A stretch of DNA of 64,000 bases from Halobacillus litoralis (GTDB lineage: Bacteria > Bacillota > Bacilli > Bacillales > Halobacillaceae), in assembly GCF_020171725.1 (NCBI RefSeq), contig NZ_JAIVAJ010000006.1, positions 401,701 to 465,700 of the forward strand. The letters run 5' to 3'. Shown here piece by piece: positions 16,674 through 29,134 of this stretch; the stretch's first letter is position 1; every line of letters starts with the position of its first letter. The position numbers and the translations under genes were made by a program. The notes beneath the pieces are model-generated. The model was not told the DNA's origin, did not search any database, and saw nothing but the letters and a program-made list of their open reading frames with translations.

Positions 16674-17699
16674 ATGATTTCGATTAAGAACTTATCGAAG
16701 GTTTTTCAGACGAAAGACCAGGAGGTTCGAGCGGTTGATGATTTAAGCTTGAACATTAAAAAAGGGGAAATTTACGGCGTCATCGGATACAGTGGTGCTG
16801 GTAAAAGTACGTTCATCCGTTTACTTAACCGGCTCGAGGATCCGACGGCGGGTGAGATTACCGTCGATGACCAAGATTTGACGGGAATGTCAAAAGGTCG
16901 CTTGCGGGTAGCGCGTCAACAAATCGGCATGATCTTTCAACACTTCAACCTGTTGTGGTCCCGCACGGTTTTTGACAACATCGCTTTCCCGTTAGAGATT
17001 GCAGGGGTATCGAAAAGTGACAGGAAGAAGAGAGTCGATGAACTGATTGACCTTGTCGGCCTATCAGGACGTGGGAATTCTTATCCGTCTCAACTCAGTG
17101 GTGGACAAAAGCAGAGAGTAGGTATTGCACGTGCACTGGCAAACAACCCGAAAGTGCTTCTGTGCGACGAGGCGACTTCAGCATTGGATCCTGAAACAAC
17201 CGATTCCATCTTGGATCTTCTTGTGGATATCAATGAAAAGCTCGGTTTGACCATTGTTTTAATTACCCACGAAATGCACGTCATTCGTAAAATCTGTCAC
17301 CAGGTTGCGGTCATGGAACAAGGGAAGGTCGTGGAACGAGGCGATGTACTGGATGTATTCCTACACCCGGAAAAACCGGTAACGAAGAGGTTTGTCGATC
17401 AGGTGATGGGAGATCCGGACCGGGAGCACTCGCTTCAATTGATTCATGAACAGTACCGTTCAGGCGAAATTCTTAAGCTTCACTTTGTGGGAGATACGGC
17501 TGGTCAGGCTTTGATCAGTGATGTGTCTAGAAATTACAAGGTGGATGTCAATATTCTGCACGGGAAGATCACTCAAACTCAAAAAGGAGCATACGGCACG
17601 ATGTTTGTGCAGTTCCAAGGAGAGAAAGAAGAAATCGATCGAGCGATTTCCTATATTGAATCCACATCAGTCGAAGTGGAGGTGAACCCGGATGTTTGA
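16674..17699 (+). CDS. metN: Methionine ABC importer ATP-binding protein MetN
   Basis: 341 residues: Walker A GYSGAGKST, signature LSGGQKQR, Walker B LLCDEATSALD, H-loop ITHEMHV, and a C-terminal NIL domain (about residues 260-341) that gives trans-inhibition by methionine. It energises D/L-methionine uptake. The start is ATG 16674 after GGAGGG; a longer open frame reaching into the riboswitch is not coding. It overlaps metI by 8 bases. Confidence 0.97.
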   Translation: MISIKNLSKVFQTKDQEVRAVDDLSLNIKKGEIYGVIGYSGAGKSTFIRLLNRLEDPTAGEITVDDQDLTGMSKGRLRVARQQIGMIFQHFNLLWSRTVFDNIAFPLEIAGVSKSDRKKRVDELIDLVGLSGRGNSYPSQLSGGQKQRVGIARALANNPKVLLCDEATSALDPETTDSILDLLVDINEKLGLTIVLITHEMHVIRKICHQVAVMEQGKVVERGDVLDVFLHPEKPVTKRFVDQVMGDPDREHSLQLIHEQYRSGEILKLHFVGDTAGQALISDVSRNYKVDVNILHGKITQTQKGAYGTMFVQFQGEKEEIDRAISYIESTSVEVEVNPDV

Positions 17700-18360
17700 A
17701 CAATTGTTTCCTAATGTGAACATGGAAGATATCATTACAGCAACAAACGAAACGATGTATATGACTCTTATTTCAGTAGCAGGTACTTTCATTCTAGGTC
17801 TATTACTAGGACTTCTTTTATACCTTTCTGGTCCAGGGGGATTATGGGAGAATAAACCACTTAATTGGTTTACAGCATCACTCGTCAACGTATTCCGGGC
17901 GATTCCATTCATTATTTTAATCTTGCTATTATTCCCATTTACTGATTTCTTAATGAATACGATCCGCGGACCGAAAGCAGCCCTTCCCGCCCTGATCATC
18001 GGGGGAGCCCCGTTTTATGCGAGGTTAGTTGAGATTGCTCTGAAAGAAGTGGATAAGGGTGTGGTGGAAGCCGCTAAATCCATGGGTGCAAAATATTCCA
18101 CCATCATCTTTAAGGTGTTACTACCTGAGTCGATGCCGGCGTTGATCTCCGGTATTACAGTAACTGCCATCGCGCTGATCGGTTACACAGCCGTAGCCGG
18201 CGTAATTGGGGCAGGTGGACTGGGAGACTTTGCTTACTTCTACGGATTCCAACGTAACGATTTTGACATTGTCGTCATTTGTACGATCTTGATTGTTCTG
18301 ATTGTGTTTATTTTCCAATTCATTGGAGATTTCACTTCAAGAAAATTGGATAAAAGATAA
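17692..18360 (+). CDS. metI: Methionine ABC importer permease MetI
   Basis: 222 residues with five predicted membrane helices and the EAA-type coupling loop (VVEAAKSMGAKYSTIIFKVLLPES) that docks on MetN. The family is called MetI in E. coli and MetP in B. subtilis. It starts inside the end of metN, showing translational coupling, and is 29 bases before metQ. Confidence 0.96.
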   Translation: MFEQLFPNVNMEDIITATNETMYMTLISVAGTFILGLLLGLLLYLSGPGGLWENKPLNWFTASLVNVFRAIPFIILILLLFPFTDFLMNTIRGPKAALPALIIGGAPFYARLVEIALKEVDKGVVEAAKSMGAKYSTIIFKVLLPESMPALISGITVTAIALIGYTAVAGVIGAGGLGDFAYFYGFQRNDFDIVVICTILIVLIVFIFQFIGDFTSRKLDKR

Positions 18361-18389
18361 AACTATTTTTTATTAAGGGGAGAGTTATC

Positions 18390-19280
18390 ATGAAGAAAAT
18401 TTGGACAGGCGCTTTAGCTATTTTATTTGTACTTGTACTTGCTGCTTGTGGGTCATCTGAAACAGGAAGCACAGATGAGGCAGGCGAATCAACGAATGCG
18501 GATAGTGGTTCAGAAGAAACAGCGGAAACAGAAACGCAAACAATTACAGTCGGAGCTTCCAGTGTTCCACATGCCGAGATTTTAGAGGAAGCAAAACCTC
18601 TGCTTGAAGAAGAAGGTATCGCGATTGATATCCAAAGTTACCAAGACTACATTCTTCCGAACAAAGATCTTGCAAGCGGCGAAATTGATGCAAACTATTT
18701 CCAGCACATCCCTTACTTGAACGCTCAAGAAGAGGAAATGGGCTATGATTTTGCGAACCTTGGCGGTATTCACATCGAACCAATGGGCATCTACTCTAAA
18801 AACATTACAAGTTTAGACGAAGTGCCAGAGGGAACAACGGTTCTCATGAGCCGCTCGGTTGCCGATCACGGTCGTATTCTTTCCTTATTAGAGCGTGAAG
18901 GTCTGATTAAGCTTGATGAGAACGTAAATAAGATTGAAGCAACGGTAGAAGATATCGTAGAAAACCCTAAAAATCTTGAGTTTGATTCTGGTATAGATGC
19001 CGCATTCCTTCCAGAGAACTATAAGCGTGAAGAAGATGCGCTCGTCGCGATCAACACGAACTATGCGATTGAAGCAGACTTGAACCCATCAGAAGATGCT
19101 CTTATTCTTGAAGGGTCTGAGTCTCCGTACGTCAACGTGATTGCTGCGAAAAGTGAAGACGAAGATTCTGAAGCACTGCAGAAGCTTGTAGAAGTGCTAC
19201 ATTCAGAAGAGATTCAAACATTCATCAAAGAAGAATATAACGGAGCGGTTGTTCCTGTAGATGGAAACTCCGAAGAATAA
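18390..19280 (+). CDS. metQ: Methionine-binding lipoprotein MetQ
   Basis: 296 residues. A lipoprotein signal with lipobox LAAC (about C20), a Ser/Glu/Thr-rich acidic linker of ~35 residues, then the NlpA-type binding domain (TITVGASSVPHAEILE, YFQHIPYLNAQ, ENPKNLEFD). The long acidic linker is more extreme than in B. subtilis and fits a halophile. Last gene of metNIQ, ends at a strong terminator. Confidence 0.96.
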   Translation: MKKIWTGALAILFVLVLAACGSSETGSTDEAGESTNADSGSEETAETETQTITVGASSVPHAEILEEAKPLLEEEGIAIDIQSYQDYILPNKDLASGEIDANYFQHIPYLNAQEEEMGYDFANLGGIHIEPMGIYSKNITSLDEVPEGTTVLMSRSVADHGRILSLLEREGLIKLDENVNKIEATVEDIVENPKNLEFDSGIDAAFLPENYKREEDALVAINTNYAIEADLNPSEDALILEGSESPYVNVIAAKSEDEDSEALQKLVEVLHSEEIQTFIKEEYNGAVVPVDGNSEE

Positions 19281-19282
19281 TC

Positions 19283-19325
19283 AAAGTGACTGCGGTGGAT
19301 ACTAACCGCAGTCACTTTATTTTTA
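19283..19325 (+). terminator. Terminator of metNIQ
   Basis: A 14-bp stem (AAAGTGACTGCGGT with ACCGCAGTCACTTT) and a T-rich tail just before yurZ. Confidence 0.85.
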
Positions 19326-19339
19326 TGGGAGGAATCAAG

Positions 19340-19705
19340 ATGCAGGAACAAAATATGAATTGGACGAAGACGTACTTACACGATTATAAAGAAGGGATGG
19401 GCGAATTCTCTCAACATATGCCTGAGGTGGCCCATCAGTTCAGCGAGTTCTCAGATGCGTGTTTTAAAGATGGAGAAATTTCGAAAAAGCATAAGCAGTT
19501 ACTTGCCCTTGGGATCAGTATCGTTGCTCAGGATGAGTACTGCATGATTTACCACACGAAAGGCTGTATTGATCAGGGAGCTACAGAAAGAGAAATCATG
19601 GAGGCGTGTGGTGTGGCAGCGGCCTTCGGTGGTGGTGCGGCTCTAAGTCAAGCGGCTACGCTCGTACAGCACGCTTATCGTGACTTGTCCAATCCGCTAA
19701 ATTGA
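19340..19705 (+). CDS. yurZ: Carboxymuconolactone decarboxylase / AhpD-like protein (YurZ type)
   Basis: 121 residues, the CMD fold: FSEFSDACFKDGEISKKHKQLLALGISI, then EYCMIYHTKGCIDQGATEREIMEA. The C-x3-H element keeps one Cys and the His of the AhpD centre, and the second Cys is shifted (H-x3-C), so peroxidase activity is uncertain. Position between metQ and sufC equals B. subtilis yurZ. ATG 19340 follows GGGAGG. Confidence 0.8.
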   Translation: MQEQNMNWTKTYLHDYKEGMGEFSQHMPEVAHQFSEFSDACFKDGEISKKHKQLLALGISIVAQDEYCMIYHTKGCIDQGATEREIMEACGVAAAFGGGAALSQAATLVQHAYRDLSNPLN

Positions 19706-19919
19706 TTGAATTATTAGAAAAAAGAAGCAAATCAACTTAATTGAAGAGAAATCCCAGTAAATACCGCTTACATGGAAGCACAAAGGTTCAAAAGCTTTCA
19801 CAACGTGTTTATTTCCAGTTTAGTATGGGTATTGTCCTGTGATATTCTAAATTGTGTAAATAATCTGAAAGGGTTGATTTGTTATCACTGACGATCTGAA
19901 ATTAAATTACACTGCTGAG

Positions 19920-20072
19920 ATGGAGAAAGCCATGCACGGAGCTCACAACATGGGATATGCCGAATACAGCAGGAGACTTGATTCTCGTCTGCAAGTAGAA
20001 CAAAAGCGTCAGCGCGAGTTTGAAGAAAGTCGAAAGATGATCGAACAGGTGGACCGTCAATTGCATAAATAA
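19920..20072 (+). CDS. Small charged helical protein, start codon unclear
   Basis: From ATG 19920 this encodes 50 residues, nearly all one charged helix (YAEYSRRLDSRLQVEQKRQREFEESRK). The frame stays open 13 codons further upstream (VITDDLKLNYTAE) behind a GAAAGGG ribosome-like site at 19867-19873, but there is no ATG, GTG or TTG there; an unusual start or a base change is possible. A clear terminator follows. I do not recognise the family. Coding is supported by the ribosome-like site, charge pattern and terminator. Confidence 0.55.
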   Translation: MEKAMHGAHNMGYAEYSRRLDSRLQVEQKRQREFEESRKMIEQVDRQLHK

Positions 20073-20088
20073 TCGTTCTAAAATAAAG

Positions 20089-20119
20089 AATCAGGTGAGT
20101 TTTCGTCACCTGATTTTTT
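20089..20119 (+). terminator. Terminator after the small helical gene
   Basis: AATCAGGTGA pairs with TCACCTGATT, followed by T6. Confidence 0.85.
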
Positions 20120-20311
20120 CATGTTATACTATAGTAGGAAAATGGATGAAAAGCTCATAAAATGTTCATTTTTCACTGTTTGTGGCTGATGGCAAAAAGT
20201 TGATAACTATTACTAAATGATATAAGATTGTAATGAGAATAAATTGAGAATGGTTCTTTGATCCATATCAACCAGCACATTCAATATTAATAGATACTGG
20301 AGGTATTTTTT

Positions 20312-21097
20312 ATGGCAGGATCAACATTAGAAATTAAGGATCTTCATGTAGAAATCGAAGGTCAGGAAATTCTTAAAGGTGTTAACTTAACAATCAACGG
20401 CGGTGAATTTCACGCTGTTATGGGACCAAACGGTACAGGTAAATCGACACTGGCATCTGCTGTTATGGGACACCCTAAATATGAAGTAACAAAAGGTCAA
20501 ATCCTTCTAGACGGTGAAGACGTACTGGAAATGGAAGTAGACGAGCGTGCTCAAGCTGGTCTTTTCCTGGCTATGCAGTACCCAAGTGAAATCAGTGGGG
20601 TAACAAACTCCGATTTCCTACGCTCTGCAATTAACGCGCACCGTGAAGAAGGCGACGAAATTTCTCTTATGAAGTTCATCAAAGAGATGGATTCCAAGAT
20701 GGACACATTAGAGATGGACAAGAACATGGCACAGCGTTACTTGAACGAAGGGTTCTCCGGCGGTGAGAAGAAGCGTAACGAAATCCTTCAACTTATGATG
20801 GTTCAACCTGCTATTGCGATTCTTGATGAAATTGACTCTGGTCTTGATATTGATGCGCTTAAAGTCGTATCTCAAGGCATCAACGAAATGCGTAACGATG
20901 AATTCGGCTGCTTGATTATCACTCACTATCAACGCCTGTTGAACTACATCACTCCAGACCACGTCCACGTTATGATGCAGGGCCGTGTTGTGAAGTCTGG
21001 TGGACCTGAGCTTGCTCAACGCCTTGAAGAAGAAGGTTATGAGTGGATTAAAGAAGAGCTCGGCATTGAAGACGAAACAGTCGGTCAAAAAGCGTAA
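20312..21097 (+). CDS. sufC: Fe-S assembly ATPase SufC
   Basis: 261 residues: Walker A GPNGTGKST, signature FSGGEKKRNE, Walker B AILDEIDSGLD, H-loop ITHYQRLL. A soluble ABC-type ATPase that forms the SufBCD scaffold for iron-sulfur cluster assembly. First gene of sufCDSUB, ATG after GGAGG. A TGAGAAT direct repeat lies 60-80 bases upstream. Confidence 0.98.
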   Translation: MAGSTLEIKDLHVEIEGQEILKGVNLTINGGEFHAVMGPNGTGKSTLASAVMGHPKYEVTKGQILLDGEDVLEMEVDERAQAGLFLAMQYPSEISGVTNSDFLRSAINAHREEGDEISLMKFIKEMDSKMDTLEMDKNMAQRYLNEGFSGGEKKRNEILQLMMVQPAIAILDEIDSGLDIDALKVVSQGINEMRNDEFGCLIITHYQRLLNYITPDHVHVMMQGRVVKSGGPELAQRLEEEGYEWIKEELGIEDETVGQKA

Positions 21098-21116
21098 CTT
21101 AGATAGGAGGGGTAAC

Positions 21117-24074
<2,958 letters not shown>

Positions 24075-24107
24075 CCGTTTGTTCATACCAAAAGGAGGTC
24101 TATAAAC

Positions 24108-25505
24108 ATGGCTAAAAAAGCCCCTGAAGTTGGAGAGTACCAATATGGGTTCCACGAAAAAGACGTTTCAATTTTCCGTACTCAAAAGGGCTTGACGAAA
24201 GAAGTCGTTGAGCAAATCTCCAATTATAAAGAAGAACCACAATGGATGCTTGACTTCCGTTTGAAGTCCTTAGAGCAGTTCTATAAAATGCCGATGCCAC
24301 AATGGGGTGGCGACCTTTCTGAACTTGATTTCGATGAGATTACGTATTACGTAAAACCATCTGAGCGTTCTGAACGTTCTTGGGATGAGGTTCCAGAAGA
24401 AATCAAGAACACATTCGACCGCTTAGGAATTCCTGAAGCGGAGCAGAAATACCTTTCCGGTGTATCCGCTCAGTACGAATCCGAAGTTGTTTACCACAAC
24501 ATGGAGAAGGACTTAGAAGATTTGGGCGTTATCTTCAAAGATACGGACTCTGCCTTGAAAGAAGACGAAGAGATCTTCCGTGAGTATTTCGGTAAAGTCA
24601 TCCCACCATCTGATAACAAGTTCGCTGCATTGAACTCTGCGGTATGGTCTGGTGGATCATTCATCTATGTACCGAAAAATACGAAGGTAGCGACACCACT
24701 TCAAGCCTACTTCCGTATTAACTCTGAGAACATGGGACAGTTTGAGCGTACGCTGATCATTGCGGATGAAGGCTCTTCTGTACACTATGTTGAAGGTTGT
24801 ACAGCACCTACGTATTCCTCAAGCTCTCTTCACAGTGCTGTTGTAGAGATCTTTGTTAAGGATAACGCGTACTGCCGTTATACAACGATCCAAAACTGGG
24901 CGAACAATGTCTACAACCTTGTAACAAAACGTGCCGTTGCCGAGTCTAATGCAACAATGGAATGGGTAGACGGTAACCTTGGTTCCAAGCTGACAATGAA
25001 ATATCCAGCTGTTTTGTTGAAAGGGGAAGGCGCACGCGGTATGACTCTTTCCATTGCACTTGCTGGTAAAGGTCAGCACCAGGACGCCGGTGCTAAAATG
25101 CACCACCTTGCTCCGAACACGTCTTCTACGATCGTTTCGAAGTCCATCTCTAAACATGGTGGTAAAGTAACGTACCGTGGTATCGTACAGTTCGGTAGAA
25201 AAGCAGAAGGCGCTCGCTCTAACGTTGAATGTGATACGTTGATTATGGATAACGAATCCACTTCTGATACGATTCCATACAACGAAATCATGAACGAGAA
25301 TATCTCTCTTGAGCACGAGGCGAAAGTTTCCAAAGTGTCAGAAGAGCAGCTATTCTACTTGATGAGCCGCGGAATTTCTGAAGAAGAAGCAACAGAAATG
25401 ATCGTAATGGGCTTCATCGAGCCATTCACGAAAGAACTACCAATGGAATATGCAGTTGAAATGAACCGCCTGATCAAATTCGAAATGGAAGGTTCAATCG
25501 GTTAA
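24108..25505 (+). CDS. sufB: Fe-S assembly protein SufB
   Basis: 465 residues. N-terminal [21 protein letters not shown], central YVEGCTAP and C-terminal [23 protein letters not shown] are SufB signatures. It is the cluster-carrying subunit of SufBC2D. ATG behind AAAGGAGG. Last gene of the operon, closed by a strong terminator. Confidence 0.98.
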   Translation: MAKKAPEVGEYQYGFHEKDVSIFRTQKGLTKEVVEQISNYKEEPQWMLDFRLKSLEQFYKMPMPQWGGDLSELDFDEITYYVKPSERSERSWDEVPEEIKNTFDRLGIPEAEQKYLSGVSAQYESEVVYHNMEKDLEDLGVIFKDTDSALKEDEEIFREYFGKVIPPSDNKFAALNSAVWSGGSFIYVPKNTKVATPLQAYFRINSENMGQFERTLIIADEGSSVHYVEGCTAPTYSSSSLHSAVVEIFVKDNAYCRYTTIQNWANNVYNLVTKRAVAESNATMEWVDGNLGSKLTMKYPAVLLKGEGARGMTLSIALAGKGQHQDAGAKMHHLAPNTSSTIVSKSISKHGGKVTYRGIVQFGRKAEGARSNVECDTLIMDNESTSDTIPYNEIMNENISLEHEAKVSKVSEEQLFYLMSRGISEEEATEMIVMGFIEPFTKELPMEYAVEMNRLIKFEMEGSIG

Positions 25506-25526
25506 TTCCGTTCTTTTGTAATCGAA

Positions 25527-25566
25527 AGGGCAACAACACCTCACCCGTGTTGTTGCTCTTTTTTTA
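25527..25566 (+). terminator. Terminator of sufCDSUB
   Basis: A 13-bp stem (arms 25527-25539 and 25547-25559) with a CTCACCC loop and a T run. Confidence 0.9.
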
Positions 25567-25740
25567 TTATGAAGAAAAAAACAATAGGGGAAAGACGTGT
25601 ATGTAAAGAATAGGGCATGCTAAAATTAGAATTCACCTCTAGAAGCGTTTGACTTTGAACGATATCTTTGCATGGATGTTTTACGCATAGGAATCGTGAT
25701 AATATAGTATTATCTATAAATGAGTAAAAGGGTGTTCGGA

Positions 25741-26553
25741 ATGTTTGTAGTCATGTTTTTAATTGGAATTCTAACGGCTTTTGTTGGAAGTATCGCCGGG
25801 CTTGGCGGTGGCGTTGTTTTAGTGCCCGTTTTACTCTTTTTAGGCGAAGAATTTGCTTCGTTCAGCTGGGTGAATCCGCAGTCCATTGTTGGAATCTCAC
25901 TTGTCGTCATGATCTTTACAGGGTTGTCATCAGCCCTATCCTACCTGAAGCATGACAGAGTGGATAAAAAAATTGGATATTTATTTTTAATCGGTAGTGT
26001 CCCAGGAGGTATTCTCGGGGCATGGCTGAATCAATATTTCAAGACGGATGGTTTTTCTCTTTTCTTTGGATTGATTATGCTGGTCGTATCTGCTTTATTC
26101 TTTTTACCAAGAAGGCAGGCGGATGCTCCTTTATTTAAAAAAGGCATGGAACGTGAGAAAGTCGTCGATGGACAGACCTATACGTACCGTATGCCGGTAG
26201 CATTCGGCTTAGGATTGTCTTTTGTTGTCGGTATGCTGTCTGGATTGCTCGGCATCGGCGGGGGATCACTGCTGACGCCTGCGATGATTCTGCTGTTCAG
26301 CATTCCGCCGCATATCGCGACGGCTACTTCGATGTTCATGATCTTTTTTGCAAGTATTTCAAGCTCGGGTACCCATATCCTTCTTGGACACGTGGAATGG
26401 GCTCATACCCTGTACTTCATCCCAGGTGCCTACCTTGGTGGTATGATTGGGGCGAAGGTCAACCGTAAGCTTAACGGAAAGCTTGTGGAGTGGGTCTTAC
26501 GAGTTCTACTCATTTTGATTGCAGTGCGCTTAATTTCGCAGGGAATAGGGTGA
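25741..26553 (+). CDS. yunE: TSUP-family (TauE/SafE) membrane permease YunE
   Basis: 270 residues with about eight membrane helices and two inverted TSUP repeats, each starting with a Gly-rich motif (GSIAGLGGGVVLVPVL and GMLSGLLGIGGGSLLTPAM). The family exports or imports sulfonates, sulfite or similar organosulfur anions; substrate is unknown. ATG 25741 follows AAAAGGG; an ATG seven codons earlier has no ribosome site. Nine bases before yunD. Confidence 0.88.
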   Translation: MFVVMFLIGILTAFVGSIAGLGGGVVLVPVLLFLGEEFASFSWVNPQSIVGISLVVMIFTGLSSALSYLKHDRVDKKIGYLFLIGSVPGGILGAWLNQYFKTDGFSLFFGLIMLVVSALFFLPRRQADAPLFKKGMEREKVVDGQTYTYRMPVAFGLGLSFVVGMLSGLLGIGGGSLLTPAMILLFSIPPHIATATSMFMIFFASISSSGTHILLGHVEWAHTLYFIPGAYLGGMIGAKVNRKLNGKLVEWVLRVLLILIAVRLISQGIG

Positions 26554-26561
26554 GGAGAATC

Positions 26562-27950
26562 ATGAAAAACGAGAAGCTTTTTATCTATTTTACAAGTGAC
26601 TTACATAGCCATTTTGAAAATTGGCCACAGATGATGGGCTTTGTGAAGAAGCAGAAAGAGAAGCATGACCGTAAGCAGGAAGATTACTTTCTATTTGATA
26701 ATGGGGATCATGTCGACCGCTTCCACCCGATTGCAGAAGGGTTGATGGGGCAAGGCAATGTGCAGCTTATGAATGAATCAGGGTACGATGTCGTGAATTT
26801 AGGTAACAATGAAGGCATCACCCTCTCGGAGGAAGATCTGTATCACTTATATGATGATGCCAAGTTCGGTGTCACCTGTGGCAACCTGAGTAAAATGGAC
26901 CCCCCGCAGCCTTCTTGGCTGAAGCCCTACCAAGTGTTGACGTCTAGGAAAGGGACTAGAGTAGGGGTGTTTGGGTTGACGGCGCCGTTTGAAACCTTTT
27001 ATAAACAGCTTGGGTGGGCCGTCACGTCCCCATATGAAGCGATTGAAAAGATATTGCCCGTTGTAAAGGAAGAGGCAGATGTGGTCGTATTACTGTCGCA
27101 CTTGGGCATAAACGATGATGAAGAGATTGCCAGGCGTTTTGATGGGATTGATGTAATCATCGGAGGTCACACGCATCATTTATTCCAAAATGGTGAACTC
27201 GTGAACGATACGCTTCTGACAGCTGTAGGGAAACATGGCACCCACATTGGAGAGGTCATGCTGGAGTGGAATCCACGTGAAGCTCTCCTAGAAGATAAGC
27301 AGGCGTATGCCATTTCTACAGAACATATGAAAAAAGATGAGTCCGTCATTGAGCAGGTTCAACAGAAGCGGTTGGACGCAGTGGACAATTTGAAGACACC
27401 TGTTACAGTGTTGAAGCAAGGGATGAAGATTGCCTGGTTTCAGGAAACGGAATTGATGCAGCTCTTGACGAACGAACTGAAAGACTGGACGGAAGCTGAC
27501 ATCTCGATGCTGAATGCAGGTGTCCTGCTTGATCATTTACAGGAAGGTCCGATCACATATGGAGATCTTCACCGAATCTGTCCACACCCTATGAATCCTT
27601 GTAAAGTAGAGCTTTCCGGTGATGAAATCATGGAAGTTATACGAGTGGCTCATACGAAAGAATTGACAGAGATCAAGCTGAAGGGATTCGGTTTCAGAGG
27701 CGAGGTTATAGGGAAAATGGTGTTTAGCGGAGTGGATATTTTCGGGGGAATAGGACCGGACGGAGAGTACCGTGTCCACAGGGTTCACCTGAATGGCATC
27801 CCTCTACAGCATGATCGTACCTACACATTCGCGACAGCGGATACCTTTACATTCGGAAGACTATTTCCTGAGATTGCTTATGCTAAAATAAAGACCTATT
27901 ATATGCCGGAATTATTGAGAGACTTACTCAAACACGCATTGCAGAAATAG
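26562..27950 (+). CDS. yunD: 5'-nucleotidase-type metallophosphoesterase YunD
   Basis: 462 residues. The N-terminal metallophosphatase domain carries FTSDLHSHFEN, DNGDHVDR, NLGNNEG and IIGGHTHHLF, the metal-ligand motifs. The C-terminal ~180 residues are the substrate-specificity domain. There is no signal peptide, so it would act on nucleotides or related phosphoesters in the cytoplasm. ATG 26562 follows TGAGGAGAA; the frame extends back into yunE but without a site. Confidence 0.9.
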   Translation: MKNEKLFIYFTSDLHSHFENWPQMMGFVKKQKEKHDRKQEDYFLFDNGDHVDRFHPIAEGLMGQGNVQLMNESGYDVVNLGNNEGITLSEEDLYHLYDDAKFGVTCGNLSKMDPPQPSWLKPYQVLTSRKGTRVGVFGLTAPFETFYKQLGWAVTSPYEAIEKILPVVKEEADVVVLLSHLGINDDEEIARRFDGIDVIIGGHTHHLFQNGELVNDTLLTAVGKHGTHIGEVMLEWNPREALLEDKQAYAISTEHMKKDESVIEQVQQKRLDAVDNLKTPVTVLKQGMKIAWFQETELMQLLTNELKDWTEADISMLNAGVLLDHLQEGPITYGDLHRICPHPMNPCKVELSGDEIMEVIRVAHTKELTEIKLKGFGFRGEVIGKMVFSGVDIFGGIGPDGEYRVHRVHLNGIPLQHDRTYTFATADTFTFGRLFPEIAYAKIKTYYMPELLRDLLKHALQK

Positions 27951-27988
27951 CCTGATCAGAATCGAAAAAATATTTGTAGGAGAATGTT

Positions 27989-29083
27989 ATGAGATTAGCA
28001 CTAACGCATTCATTAGAAGCCGGTGATCGACTCGGAAAGACGATCTACAATGAGAACGGAAAAATCCTTCTAAGACAAGGGGTAACGCTGACAGATCGGA
28101 TGATTGGGCGTCTATCTGAGTTTCACATTACGTACGTTTATATAGAAGATCCCGATACAGACGATATAGAAAGTCACTACCCGATTACGGAAGAGCTGAG
28201 AACGAGTGCGGTTCAATCGATTAAGAAATCCTTCGCTACGGCACAAGACTCCGATACGATGAAGAAAGGGTTTGTATTCGATAAGTCTGCGAATGAAATG
28301 ACGAGCATCGTTCGCAGCATCATGGATGAGTTGCGAAACCATAAAGAAGCCATCTCGCTGTTATCGGATGTATTCACCTACGACGATTACATATTTACGC
28401 ATTCGTTGAACGTCACGATGTATGCGCTGGCTTTAGGTAAACAGCTGCAGCTTCCGTACAGCAAGCTGGAGCAGTTAGGGATCGGAGCCATCCTGCATGA
28501 TGTCGGGAAAATGATGGTGCCGAGAGACGTATTATTGAAGCCGGGAAGATTGTCTAACAGTGAGTTCGAACTCATCAAGACGCATGCTGAAGCAGGGTTC
28601 GAACTGCTTAGAAGCTCCAGTCAGATTCCGCTTGTTGCCGCTCACTGTGCCTTCCAGCACCATGAACGGATGGACGGGTCCGGGTACCCTCGTGGATTAG
28701 CAGGTGATGAGATTCATTACTTCGGGAAAATACTCGCTGTAGCGGATGTGTTCGACGCTGTCACCAGTAATCGGGTATACAGAGCAGCCATGCTTCCTCA
28801 TGAAGGGCTCGAAATCCTATACTCCGGTGCAGGAACTTTGTTTGATCAGGAGATGGTTGAAGCTTTCAGGAAGTGTATTGCCATTTATCCAAATGGACTT
28901 TCTGTCGAATTGAACGACGGAAGAAAAGGAATCGTTGTCAGTCAGAACCCTGCGTTATGTGACCGCCCGATTATTCGAATCTTTGAAGAAGACGGTTACG
29001 AAATCGAACAAAAATATGATATAGACTTATCCGAACAGTTGAGTGTCGTTGTGAAAAATTGTGATACAATCTCTGTCGGATAA
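27989..29083 (+). CDS. HD-GYP cyclic-di-GMP phosphodiesterase (intact motif)
   Basis: 364 residues. The N-terminal ~100 residues form a small sensor-like domain (LEAGDRLGKTIYNENGKILLRQGV). The HD-GYP domain has LHDVGKMMVPRDVLLK, KTHAEAGFELL and HHERMDGSGYPRGL, so all HD and GYP residues are present. Enzymes of this kind hydrolyse cyclic di-GMP to GMP. A paralogue with a changed GYP motif is at 59453-60478. ATG with AGGAG upstream. Confidence 0.9.
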   Translation: MRLALTHSLEAGDRLGKTIYNENGKILLRQGVTLTDRMIGRLSEFHITYVYIEDPDTDDIESHYPITEELRTSAVQSIKKSFATAQDSDTMKKGFVFDKSANEMTSIVRSIMDELRNHKEAISLLSDVFTYDDYIFTHSLNVTMYALALGKQLQLPYSKLEQLGIGAILHDVGKMMVPRDVLLKPGRLSNSEFELIKTHAEAGFELLRSSSQIPLVAAHCAFQHHERMDGSGYPRGLAGDEIHYFGKILAVADVFDAVTSNRVYRAAMLPHEGLEILYSGAGTLFDQEMVEAFRKCIAIYPNGLSVELNDGRKGIVVSQNPALCDRPIIRIFEEDGYEIEQKYDIDLSEQLSVVVKNCDTISVG

Positions 29084-29134
29084 GGCGTAAACCCCTTCAT
29101 GACATCATATAGTTAGGTCAGGAGGGGTTGTTTT

